From positions 1 to 5,186 of the forward strand of contig JAZUKH010000210.1 in the NCBI GenBank assembly GCA_045643185.1: a stretch of DNA of 5,186 nucleotides, read 5' to 3'. This stretch comes from RGIG464 sp045643185 (GTDB lineage: Bacteria > Myxococcota_A > Bradymonadia > UBA4248). Below, in pieces: positions 1-5,186 of the stretch (the first letter of the stretch is position 1; every line of letters begins with the position of its first letter). Position numbers and translations under genes: made by a program. The notes beneath the pieces were generated by a model, which ran no database searches, was not told the origin of the DNA, and saw only the letters and a program-made list of their open reading frames with translations.

Positions 1-207
1 CAGGCGCAGCTTCGACAGGCGCAGGTGCCGTTTCGACAAGCGCAGGCGCGGCTACGACAGGCACAGGCGCAGCTTCGACAGGCGCAGGTGCCGTTTCGAC
101 AAGCGCAGGCGCAGCTTCGACAGGCGCAGGCGCCGTTTCGACAGGCGCAGGCGCACCTTCGACAGGCGCAGGCGCCGACTTGACAGGCACAGACGCAGCT
201 TCGGCCG
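1..207 (-). repeat. 21-bp in-frame tandem repeat encoding the APAPVEx heptad tail of the permease
   Basis: Nine 21-bp units occupy 1-189 (1-21, 22-42, 43-63, 64-84, 85-105, 106-126, 127-147, 148-168, 169-189), followed by a degenerate unit at about 190-207. The array continues past the left edge. In the permease frame each unit gives seven residues of the form AP[AV][PL]V[EVK]x, where x is T, A, G or S. Because 21 is a multiple of 3, gain or loss of units does not shift the frame. Two unit types alternate: A (translated as ...VEA) and B (...VET). The tail follows an Arg-rich segment, so it should be a flexible, extended cytoplasmic stretch. It could be a linker to another domain beyond the window or a simple low-complexity end. 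Confidence 0.95.
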
Positions 208-1426
208 TGAGCGACGCGGCGGGCGCCTCAAAAGCCTCGGTCAATGACGGCGTCAGCGGTTCGTGACGAAGCTTGCGCCACGCCCAACGGCCAAACAGAC
301 GAATGTCGCGGAATCGCATGTAAACAAAGATCATAACGCCATACAAAATCGCTTGTTTGAGGAACATCAGCGCGTATTGCTGAAGCTCATACCACGAGGC
401 TTCATGGTACAGAATGACCTGCACGCACGACAAAAACGGCGTCAGCGGCATCCACGTCGAAAATTCCTGCAAATACCACGGCATCATCGACAACGGCCAG
501 GTCAGCCCCGAGATCATCAGGGTCATCATGCAGCAAAGCACACTGGCCGTCATGGCCATGAATCGGACTTTGCTCATATACAGGTTGATCGCGACGTAAA
601 AACTGATCGACAAAACGATGAAAATGACAAGCGAAGTTAGCGCCATCCAAGGCGATGACGACAACACGATGTCAATATTCGGCAAGATCGTCACAAAACA
701 GATGATGCCAAAGACCAGCGCGTATATCGCCACAGCACAGAGGCGCCCCAAATAGTAAAAACGCCGCCGAACGGCGTGTTCATCGATATTTTTGAACGCT
801 TTGATCTGAAACGCCGCATTCGTCATCAGCGCAACGAAGAGCCACACGTTAAAAAAGATCAGCACGGGCAACAAATAGTCGGTATAGAGCGTCAATGCGT
901 TGAAGGGCTTTTCGACGTCGAGGTTGATCGGCTGAAGGAGCGGCAGCAGCTTGGAATCCGGCACGCCCTGTTTGTTCAGCGCCACCATGCTGACGCCGAC
1001 GCTCGTCATCTTGACGATCGTCTGCACCGCGCGGTCAATGTTTTTGGCTTCCAAAATGTTCGTGCCGTCGATGTAGACCTTGACAGAGCCCTGTTGCTGC
1101 GTCTTGATATTGGTCGAAAGTCCGCTCGGAATAAGGATGATCGCTGCGACGTCGCCATTCAACAAGGCTTCCTTGCCTTCGTCCACGTTATCAATGACGC
1201 CCTGAATGGCCAAGTCCGGGCTGGATTCCAAAAACGTACGGATCGTACGGCTGACGGTGCTGTTGTCGAGGTCGGTCACATACACAGGGATGTGCATAAC
1301 GACGCGACTCTGGTACACGCCTATGGTCAGTACCATCGAAATCACGATCATCAACAGCATCACCATGAACTTGGGACGCCTCAAATAGATCGTCAGAAAG
1401 TCGATGAGTCCTTTCAGAAAGAACAT
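1..1426 (-). CDS. ABC-2 type transporter permease (YhhJ/YbhR-like) with a repeat-rich C-terminal tail; partial, 3' end outside window
   Basis: Inner-membrane subunit of an ABC exporter. The frame is open from the ATG at 1424-1426 to the left edge (475 codons seen, no stop). Seen: a first membrane helix at about residues 20-38, then a large periplasmic domain (about 40-180) with the family-type stretches PVYVTDLDNS (47-56) and VYIDGTN (117-123). A membrane block follows from about 183 to 370, with hydrophobic segments near 185-206, 228-248, 262-284, 290-312 and 352-370, and SGLTWPLSMMPWYL (306-319), which resembles the ABC-2 signature before the last helix. Known YhhJ/YbhR proteins end at about 370-380 residues. 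This one continues through an Arg-rich segment (371-387), which places the C-terminus in the cytoplasm, into Ala/Pro/Val/Glu repeats. The ATG is the only possible start, because the upstream gene's TAA is in the same frame 7 codons before it. The ribosome site is weak (GGGG, 7-nt spacer). Co-transcription with the adaptor gene is likely. The assignment to the ABC-2 family is firm; the substrate is unknown. Confidence 0.9.
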   Translation of the reverse strand, partial: MFFLKGLIDFLTIYLRRPKFMVMLLMIVISMVLTIGVYQSRVVMHIPVYVTDLDNSTVSRTIRTFLESSPDLAIQGVIDNVDEGKEALLNGDVAAIILIPSGLSTNIKTQQQGSVKVYIDGTNILEAKNIDRAVQTIVKMTSVGVSMVALNKQGVPDSKLLPLLQPINLDVEKPFNALTLYTDYLLPVLIFFNVWLFVALMTNAAFQIKAFKNIDEHAVRRRFYYLGRLCAVAIYALVFGIICFVTILPNIDIVLSSSPWMALTSLVIFIVLSISFYVAINLYMSKVRFMAMTASVLCCMMTLMISGLTWPLSMMPWYLQEFSTWMPLTPFLSCVQVILYHEASWYELQQYALMFLKQAILYGVMIFVYMRFRDIRLFGRWAWRKLRHEPLTPSLTEAFEAPAASLTAEAASVPVKSAPAPVEGAPAPVETAPAPVEAAPALVETAPAPVEAAPVPVVAAPALVETAPAPVEAAP

Positions 1427-1444
1427 ATTTGAACCCCGTGTCTG

Positions 1445-2464
1445 TTACCAACGAGCGGTCATGCCAGGACGCAGTCCTTCGATGTTTTCAGCGGGACGCA
1501 GTTTGACTTCAAAGCTCTTCAGATCAAACCGGTCGCGATCGCTCGTGGCTCGCCACGTCGCAAAATCGCCCATCGGCGCGATATAAGCCACGGTCATGGG
1601 CACTTTTCGGTCCAATGCAGGAATGTAGATCTCGATCGTATCGCCCTTACGAATATTTTTGAGCCGGTCTTCACGCACCGCAAAGGACGCCCACATATCG
1701 CTCATATTGACGATCGTGACGATCGGATAACCGGCACTCGTCAATTCACCTTCATGGAGTGCAATTTTTGAAACTTCGCCATCAATGGGGGCTTTCTGGA
1801 TCGTCTCTTTCTTGTAGATCTCGATCTCTGCAGCGACGGATTCGCCTTTTTGAACGAGGGCTTCGAGGGCTTCGATCTCTTCTTTGCGCGCCCCTTTGTC
1901 AACGGCATCGTATTTGGCCTGAGCCATTTCAAGCTGGCTCAGTGAAACGTTGTATTTGAACTCCACTTCGTCGTATTTGGCTTGCGGAATGGCCTTTTCT
2001 TCAAGAAGCGTTCTGGAGCGGTCGAGCATTTTTTTGGTGACATCGACCTGAGCTTTTGCGGCATCAACCTGGTTGGCAGCGGCCTTCTTTTCCTGAGGAC
2101 GGGCGCCCTTTTCGGCGAGTTTGAGCTGGGCACGAGCCGCATCGATCGACGATGTGGCCTGCAGCAGCTTGGCATCAAGTTCGTCGAGGTTGAGCTCGAC
2201 GAGTTCCTGACCTGCCTTCACGACGTCGCCTTCCTTAACGTTGACTTTGAGGATACGCCCGGGCACCTTGCTGGCGATATCGATCTCGGTTGCACCGATC
2301 AGCCCCGTGAGCGGACGCGCCGCCGCATCACGCTGGGCGGCGGTCAAGCGATCGACCTGAGACTCCAGTTTTGACTCGATCTTGTCATCGATATCACACG
2401 CCGTCAGCGTCAACATGGATGTCGCCAAAATCGCGTCAATCAGCCATCTGTGAAGGTATTTCAT
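1445..2464 (-). CDS. HlyD/YbhG-family periplasmic adaptor (membrane fusion) lipoprotein
   Basis: A 339-residue adaptor that links an inner-membrane ABC exporter to a TolC-type channel. Residues 1-23 form a lipoprotein signal with lipobox LTAC and lipidated Cys23; Asp24 follows, which in enterobacteria is the inner-membrane retention signal, as in AcrA. Next comes the first half of a lipoyl/biotinyl-like domain (about 57-92, with VPGRILKVNVKEGDVV), then a coiled-coil hairpin (about 93-210) rich in Ala/Lys/Glu/Gln with a GARPQE/GARKEE pair. The second lipoyl half is at about 212-236 (KAPIDGEV). The beta-barrel region contains GDFATWRAT and FDLKSFEVKLRP, typical of adaptors paired with ABC-2 permeases, and the protein ends LRPGMTARW. 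The start at 2462-2464 is chosen because AGGAG lies 7 nt upstream and it begins a signal peptide. An in-frame ATG at 2656 would add 64 residues without signal character and overlap the regulator gene. The length matches YbhG-type adaptors. Confidence 0.93.
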   Translation of the reverse strand: MKYLHRWLIDAILATSMLTLTACDIDDKIESKLESQVDRLTAAQRDAAARPLTGLIGATEIDIASKVPGRILKVNVKEGDVVKAGQELVELNLDELDAKLLQATSSIDAARAQLKLAEKGARPQEKKAAANQVDAAKAQVDVTKKMLDRSRTLLEEKAIPQAKYDEVEFKYNVSLSQLEMAQAKYDAVDKGARKEEIEALEALVQKGESVAAEIEIYKKETIQKAPIDGEVSKIALHEGELTSAGYPIVTIVNMSDMWASFAVREDRLKNIRKGDTIEIYIPALDRKVPMTVAYIAPMGDFATWRATSDRDRFDLKSFEVKLRPAENIEGLRPGMTARW

Positions 2465-2574
2465 GCCATTTCTCCTAATATATTTCGTTTTTTTCGTTAA
2501 AAGTTTAAGTTCTTTTTTCAAAACTAACACGTGTCTAGCCCGGTATCCTGCTTTCAGCACGATCGCGGAGGCAT
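2465..2574 (-). other. AT-rich gap between regulator and adaptor genes, with adaptor ribosome site
   Basis: This 110-bp gap is much more AT-rich than the genes around it, with A runs on the minus strand between about 2485 and 2520. It ends in a good ribosome site, AGGAG at 2472-2476, 7 nt before the adaptor ATG. A TTGAAA (2516-2521) resembles a -35 box but has no good -10 box at normal spacing, and TATATT at 2477-2482 sits almost on the ribosome site. I therefore cannot support a separate promoter, and co-transcription from upstream is the simpler reading. Confidence 0.5.
2527..2534. promoter_or_regulatory. Palindrome ACACGTGT, possible regulator site
   Basis: A perfect 8-bp palindrome, flanked by CTA on one side and TAG on the other (one base out of register), lies in the gap upstream of the adaptor gene. 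A second CACGTG occurs at 2579-2584, across the end of the regulator gene. The pair is suggestive, but the same motif is not found in front of the outer-membrane factor gene, so calling it an operator is speculative. Confidence 0.2.
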
Positions 2575-3138
2575 TCAGCACGTGGCATCGAAGATTTTTT
2601 TGGCGTGTTCGCGCAGGGTCACGGCATTGAGTGCCGACGGGCCATCGGCCAAACACGCCCGCACGACCATCGCTTCCAGCGCCTGATCCAAGGCAGTGAG
2701 TGCCCCCAAACGCGCCGGATCCAAACGCGCCGCTTCATCGTGCAGCCGAGTCCTGAGCGTGCGGACCGTCGTCAGCAAACGCATGCCCTGCAAGGTTTCG
2801 CTCATCCATTCCCAGGTCAGCAGACGCGCAAAGACGGGATGCGCCACGAGCAGGTCATAGGTAGCCAAATAGAGTTCTGACGCCGTTTTGACCTGCGTGT
2901 TCTGCCAAAAGCTTTCGACCGCCGCCTCGAACTCGCGACTCGCCTCGCTCAACACGGCCAGATACAAAGCGTCTTTGTCTTTGACGAGCGCGTACACGAC
3001 GCGTTTATTGACGCCGGACGCATCGGCAATGTCCTGCATGTGCGCCGCGTGAAAGCCGTATTGCGAAAATTCTTCGCGCGCGGCACGCATGACGAGCGCC
3101 TCGGTCTCTTCCGGAGTAAATTTTGGACTGCGCGCCAT
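2575..3138 (-). CDS. TetR/AcrR-family transcriptional regulator
   Basis: A 187-residue one-component regulator, presumably a repressor of the efflux operon it sits in. The N-terminal helix-turn-helix domain covers about residues 9-60: the first helix includes AAREEFSQYGF (19-29), and the DNA-binding part is HMQDIADASGVNKRVVYALVKDK (33-55), which fits the family pattern IAxxAGVSxxxxYxxFxxK. The usual aromatic pair after the recognition helix (Y-F) is Leu-Val here (51-52), a small departure. The rest is helical and would hold the ligand pocket and dimer interface; the ligand cannot be predicted. The start at 3136-3138 has a strong GGAGG ribosome site (3144-3148) with a 5-nt spacer, and the gene begins 11 bp after the stop of the outer-membrane factor gene. 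The regulator is the second gene of the operon, so it probably controls its own synthesis. The family call is sure; the target is inferred from position. Confidence 0.9.
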   Translation of the reverse strand: MARSPKFTPEETEALVMRAAREEFSQYGFHAAHMQDIADASGVNKRVVYALVKDKDALYLAVLSEASREFEAAVESFWQNTQVKTASELYLATYDLLVAHPVFARLLTWEWMSETLQGMRLLTTVRTLRTRLHDEAARLDPARLGALTALDQALEAMVVRACLADGPSALNAVTLREHAKKIFDATC

Positions 3139-3149
3139 TTTTACCTCCG

Positions 3150-4664
3150 TTAAATGCCCTTCGTCGGCACGCTGATCGCGTCAGCGCTCAACTCGGGCGA
3201 TTCGCCCAGACTGAGTTTGAGTTCAGCGAGCGCTGCCAGCACGTCGATCTGCGCTTTCACGTTGTCGGCGCGAGCCGCCGTGCGCTTGGTCTGAGCCGTC
3301 AACACATCCGTATTGACCGATTCGCCTTGGGCGAACTGCGCCGAGATCGTACGCAGATTCTCGTCAGATACGGCAAGTGCCTGCTGGGTCAACGCAGTCT
3401 TTTCAAGCGCCGTTTCGAGATTCAAATACTTTTGACTGACTTCCAACGCGATGAGGTCCTGCGCTTCGGACGCCTTCGACGCGTTCTGCGTCGCTTCCAG
3501 GCGCGCGCGCTTCGCCGCGTAGTATTTTTCAAGCCCGTCAAAGATCGTCCAGTTCATCGCAAGCCCGACAAACGCCTGGTTCGTCGGCTGCATCTGGGTG
3601 CCGTACGAATACTCATAACGTCCGATCAGGGCGATCTTAGGAATGTAATCATAAAGCGCCAGCTTGGCCGAGCGTTCACCCAGTTCCTGCGTCAGACTCA
3701 GGCGTTCAAGCTCCGTGCGCTGTCCAAGTGCCTTTTCCTGATAATTGGCGAGCGGATCCAACTCAACTTTGAACGATTCCTGCGGCATGTCAGATGCGTG
3801 CAGCGTCGTGCCACGCGGCAATCCAAGCACCTGTGAAAGCTTCATGCCCGCAAGACGCGCGCCCTGGCTCGCTTCCATCAGGTCCTGACGCGCTTTCACC
3901 AGCTGTACTTCCGCGCTTAACACGTCCGCATGCGAGATCATGCCAACGGTTTCGTATTTTTCAGCCATTTCAACGTGTTTCTGAATGGTATCAAGGGCTT
4001 CCTGCGCCACATCGATCATCAGCTGCGCATAAACGAGCTTCAAATACACGTCCGTGACTTCAAAATCGATCTTCAGATTCTGTCCACGACGTTCGATCTC
4101 GACATCGCGCATTCCCAATTCCGCGAGTTTCTGGCCCTGATAGACCTGAAGGAGCGGCGTAAGCGGCATAACGAGCTGCACGCCTGCGATCGCGGTGAAT
4201 TGTCCGCGCAGTTCGAGCTGTTCCGGCACGATGTCCATGACAGAATTCATGAGCGACTGACCCGCCGGCTTCAAAGCCGGAAGCATCGGCGTGATCATGC
4301 CCATGAGCGCCGTTGACGACGGATCCAGATTGCTCGTATCGATCGATCCCATCGCGTCCGCCAGCATCTTTTCGCCATTGATGCTATCCTTGTCGATGAC
4401 ATCCAGCATCGATTTGTCATTCCACACCACGGCTTTCACGTCCGCCGTGAGCTGCGGCCACCATTTGGCCTTCACTTCGCCAAGTTTCGCCTCGGCGATC
4501 TGCGATTTCAGTTCAAGTTGCTCATCGGCCTTCGAGCTCTGATGCGCGAGCTCGATCGCTTCCGACAGCGAGATCTCCTGCACATCAGCAAAGCCTATCG
4601 ACGAGCAAGTCAGCATGGCGAGCGCACTTGCGGCCATTGTTATATTTTTTATCCACTTCTTCAT
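3150..4664 (-). CDS. TolC-family outer-membrane efflux protein (outer-membrane factor)
   Basis: A 504-residue outer-membrane channel that forms the exit duct of a tripartite exporter. It starts at 4662-4664 with ribosome site GGAG (4672-4675), 7 nt spacer. Residues 1-26 are a signal peptide (MKKW start, hydrophobic core, cleavage likely after GFA); Cys20 is not in a proper lipobox. Two OEP repeats follow. The first has the opening ISLSEAIELA (31-40), KAKWWPQL (65-72), and the helical stretch with HADVLSAEVQLVKARQDL (245-262) ending in LSQVLGLP (276-283). The second, roughly 300-495, has YDYIPKIALIGRYEYSYG, the strand NWTIFDG, and a final helix with NTDVLTAQTKR and ELKLSLG. The first repeat carries an expanded segment (about 82-153) between the two expected beta strands, rich in Met. 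Most TolC proteins have a short loop there. It is the first gene of the operon, followed after 11 bp by the regulator. Confidence 0.93.
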   Translation of the reverse strand: MKKWIKNITMAASALAMLTCSSIGFADVQEISLSEAIELAHQSSKADEQLELKSQIAEAKLGEVKAKWWPQLTADVKAVVWNDKSMLDVIDKDSINGEKMLADAMGSIDTSNLDPSSTALMGMITPMLPALKPAGQSLMNSVMDIVPEQLELRGQFTAIAGVQLVMPLTPLLQVYQGQKLAELGMRDVEIERRGQNLKIDFEVTDVYLKLVYAQLMIDVAQEALDTIQKHVEMAEKYETVGMISHADVLSAEVQLVKARQDLMEASQGARLAGMKLSQVLGLPRGTTLHASDMPQESFKVELDPLANYQEKALGQRTELERLSLTQELGERSAKLALYDYIPKIALIGRYEYSYGTQMQPTNQAFVGLAMNWTIFDGLEKYYAAKRARLEATQNASKASEAQDLIALEVSQKYLNLETALEKTALTQQALAVSDENLRTISAQFAQGESVNTDVLTAQTKRTAARADNVKAQIDVLAALAELKLSLGESPELSADAISVPTKGI

Positions 4665-4679
4665 AGACTCTCTCCGTTC

Positions 4680-4693
4680 GTATCCAAAGATAC
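4680..4693. promoter_or_regulatory. Inverted repeat GTATC-N4-GATAC in the leader of the efflux operon, candidate operator
   Basis: Perfect 5-bp arms (4680-4684 and 4689-4693) surround a 4-bp spacer. Weaker outer arms (4674-4677 and 4699-4702, ACGG/CCGT on the minus strand) extend the symmetry as far as the candidate -10 box. The site would fall at about +3 to +16 of the transcript, a common location for TetR-type repressor sites, and only 4 bp from the ribosome site. It could equally be a small RNA stem in the leader. Binding by the regulator encoded at 2575-3138 is inference. Confidence 0.35.
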
Positions 4694-4701
4694 TCCAGAC
4701 G

Positions 4702-4710
4702 GTTATACCA
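4702..4710 (-). promoter_or_regulatory. Candidate extended -10 promoter of the efflux operon
   Basis: On the minus strand the sequence reads TGGTATAAC. This is an extended -10 element (TGn before the hexamer) with TATAAC at 4702-4707, matching the consensus TATAAT at five of six positions. The hexamer 17 bp upstream, TGCCTG, is a poor -35, so the extended TG would have to compensate. Transcription would start near 4695, giving a leader of about 30 nt before the ATG at 4664. Confidence 0.5.
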
Positions 4711-4812
4711 CAAACACCTACATTCAGGCACCGCGGCACCGCCTAAAAGAACAGCAAAAGGCTCAGATTTATTCCGATAAAATGCGTACAACAGGCAAAT
4801 TTATCAACGTAA

Positions 4813-4828
4813 AGGCGTCTTATCGCCT
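4813..4828 (-). terminator. Short hairpin (AGGCG/CGCCT), weak terminator candidate
   Basis: A 5-bp GC-rich stem (4813-4817 with 4824-4828) has a 6-nt loop. Read on the minus strand it lies downstream of the ATPase gene and is followed by only a short T stretch (CGCCTTTA). It could end ATPase transcription before the efflux operon promoter, but the stem and T run are short, so this is a weak call. Confidence 0.25.
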
Positions 4829-4855
4829 CATTTCATCCATTGTACTCATGAAATG
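4829..4855. repeat. 8-bp perfect inverted repeat CATTTCAT-N11-ATGAAATG
   Basis: Arms at 4829-4836 and 4848-4855 are exact reverse complements separated by 11 bp, so the arm centres are 19 bp apart. The arms are AT-rich, and the repeat lies midway between the ATPase stop and the efflux operon promoter. It may be a protein-binding site or an unstable transcript stem. No function is assigned. Confidence 0.5.
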
Positions 4856-4875
4856 TCATAGAATTGTCATTTGTT

Positions 4876-4976
4876 CGCCGGCTATGCCTTTCGGCATACG
4901 CCAGCGGCGCCGGCTATGCGTTCCGCATACGCCGGCGGCGTTTCGGCTATCGGTCGCTTTGCGCCGATACGCCGAA
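4876..4976. repeat. Three tandem bulged palindromes (REP-like) at the 3' end of the P-type ATPase gene
   Basis: Three imperfect palindromes follow each other at 4876-4906, 4908-4937 and 4942-4976. Each has an upper stem of 6 bp beginning TAT and closing ATA, a lower stem built on GGC/GCC, and the same single unpaired base (plus-strand C at 4899, 4930 and 4970) between them. The upper stems differ but stay paired: TATGCC/GGCATA, TATGCG/CGCATA, TATCGG/CCGATA. Loops are TTTC, TTC and a 10-base loop with its own CGC/GCG stem. No T run follows on either strand, so these are not classical terminators. They resemble REP-type intergenic palindromes, which can stabilise or attenuate upstream mRNA. The third unit extends into the ATPase coding sequence. 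Confidence 0.75.
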
Positions 4977-5186
4977 CGCGCGTGTGGCATTCGCCACCGC
5001 AATGAGCATGACCCCGACATCGGCAAAGACAGCCAACCACAAGTTAACGAGGCCCAACGCACCGAGGGCGAGGAATGCAAACTTCACGGCGAGCGCAAAG
5101 ACGATGTTTTGAAGCACGATGCGGTGGGTGCGACGAGCGATGCGCATCGCCTCGGGCAAACGAGCCAAGTCGTCTGTCATCAAAAC
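4947..5186 (-). CDS. Heavy-metal-translocating P-type ATPase (P1B-2, ZntA/CadA-like), C-terminal fragment; 5' end outside window
   Basis: The last 79 residues of an inner-membrane pump that would export Zn2+, Cd2+ or Pb2+ using ATP. The fragment opens with LMTDDLARLPEA and then RRTHRIVLQNI, the usual link from the ATP-binding region into the final membrane pair. The helix around FALAVKFAFLALGALGL carries Lys35 of the fragment, matching the conserved Lys of ZntA helix 7. The next helix, LWLAVFADVGVMLIAVANA, carries Asp56 in the ADVG motif, matching the metal-binding Asp of helix 8. Copper pumps of group P1B-1 have a MxxSS pattern there instead, so a divalent-metal pump is favoured. The tail beyond NATRAFG (VSAQSDR, then TAG at 4947-4949) is encoded inside a palindromic repeat. 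The frame is open to the right edge; the internal TTG/ATG at 5178-5183 is not the start. Same strand as the efflux operon but separated from it by 282 bp. Confidence 0.93.
   Translation of the reverse strand, partial: VLMTDDLARLPEAMRIARRTHRIVLQNIVFALAVKFAFLALGALGLVNLWLAVFADVGVMLIAVANATRAFGVSAQSDR

Noticed and set aside
1..189. Possible CRISPR array or non-coding satellite
   Set aside because: Units are contiguous 21-mers without unique spacers and translate in frame as the continuation of the permease, so it is a coding repeat.
776..1432. Plus-strand open frame of 218 codons
   Set aside because: It lies antisense to the permease. Its His/Arg/Asp-rich translation has no domain character, whereas the minus strand gives a clear ABC-2 permease.
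2465..2656. Upstream start for the adaptor at 2656
   Set aside because: The extra 64 residues overlap the regulator gene, lack signal character, and would bury the lipoprotein signal that begins at 2464 behind a good ribosome site.
3123..3836. Plus-strand open frame of 237 codons
   Set aside because: Antisense to the TolC-like gene and to the start of the regulator gene; Arg/Leu/Phe-rich composition typical of a shadow frame.
4206..4421. Reading the Met-rich loop as proof that the exporter handles copper or zinc
   Set aside because: Met content alone is weak evidence, the operon is separate from the ATPase gene, and ABC-2/adaptor/TolC systems export many substrate types.
4665..4739. Upstream start for the outer-membrane factor at 4739
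   Set aside because: It would put 25 residues ahead of a good signal peptide and would start upstream of the predicted promoter; the ATG at 4664 has a well-placed GGAG.
4876..4945. Strong intrinsic terminator after the ATPase gene
   Set aside because: Stable GC-rich hairpins are present, but no T run follows on either strand, so they are better described as REP-like palindromes.
4864..5112. Plus-strand and alternative minus-strand open frames over the ATPase end
   Set aside because: The recognisable P-type ATPase C-terminus occupies the third frame; the others are rich in Arg/Ser/Ala and lack any motif.

Overview
The window is moderately GC-rich DNA from a Gram-negative (diderm) bacterium. 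The evidence is a TolC-type outer-membrane channel, a periplasmic adaptor with an inner-membrane lipoprotein signal, and a Zn/Cd-type P-type ATPase. The sequence alone does not support naming a genus. All five genes lie on the minus strand and are described here in their direction of transcription, from high to low coordinates.

Region 1 (5186-4947) is the last 79 codons of a heavy-metal P-type ATPase (ZntA/CadA type, Zn2+/Cd2+/Pb2+ export). It enters from beyond the right edge. Region 2 (4946-4665) is a 282-bp intergenic region. Next to the ATPase it holds tandem bulged hairpins with matching stem changes; the third hairpin overlaps the ATPase stop codon and encodes its last residues. Further on are an 8-bp inverted repeat, a short hairpin, a candidate extended -10 promoter, and an inverted repeat near the expected transcription start of the next gene.

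Region 3 (4664 to the left edge) is a four-gene efflux operon: a TolC-like outer-membrane factor, then a TetR-family regulator (11-bp gap), then an HlyD/YbhG-type adaptor lipoprotein (110-bp AT-rich gap), then an ABC-2 type permease (18-bp gap). Together these supply the outer-membrane exit duct, local control, periplasmic bridge and inner-membrane pore of a tripartite ABC exporter. No ATP-binding subunit is present; it, and possibly a second permease, would have to lie past the left edge or elsewhere in the genome. The substrate cannot be read from the sequence.

The permease does not end in the window. After its usual core of about 380 residues it continues into a cytoplasmic tail made of a 21-bp/7-residue repeat (APAPVEx), which runs off the left edge. 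The most unusual items are this repeat tail, the covarying triple hairpin at the ATPase end, and a roughly 70-residue Met-rich loop in the outer-membrane factor. The gene set itself is a known type of efflux operon, not a new system.
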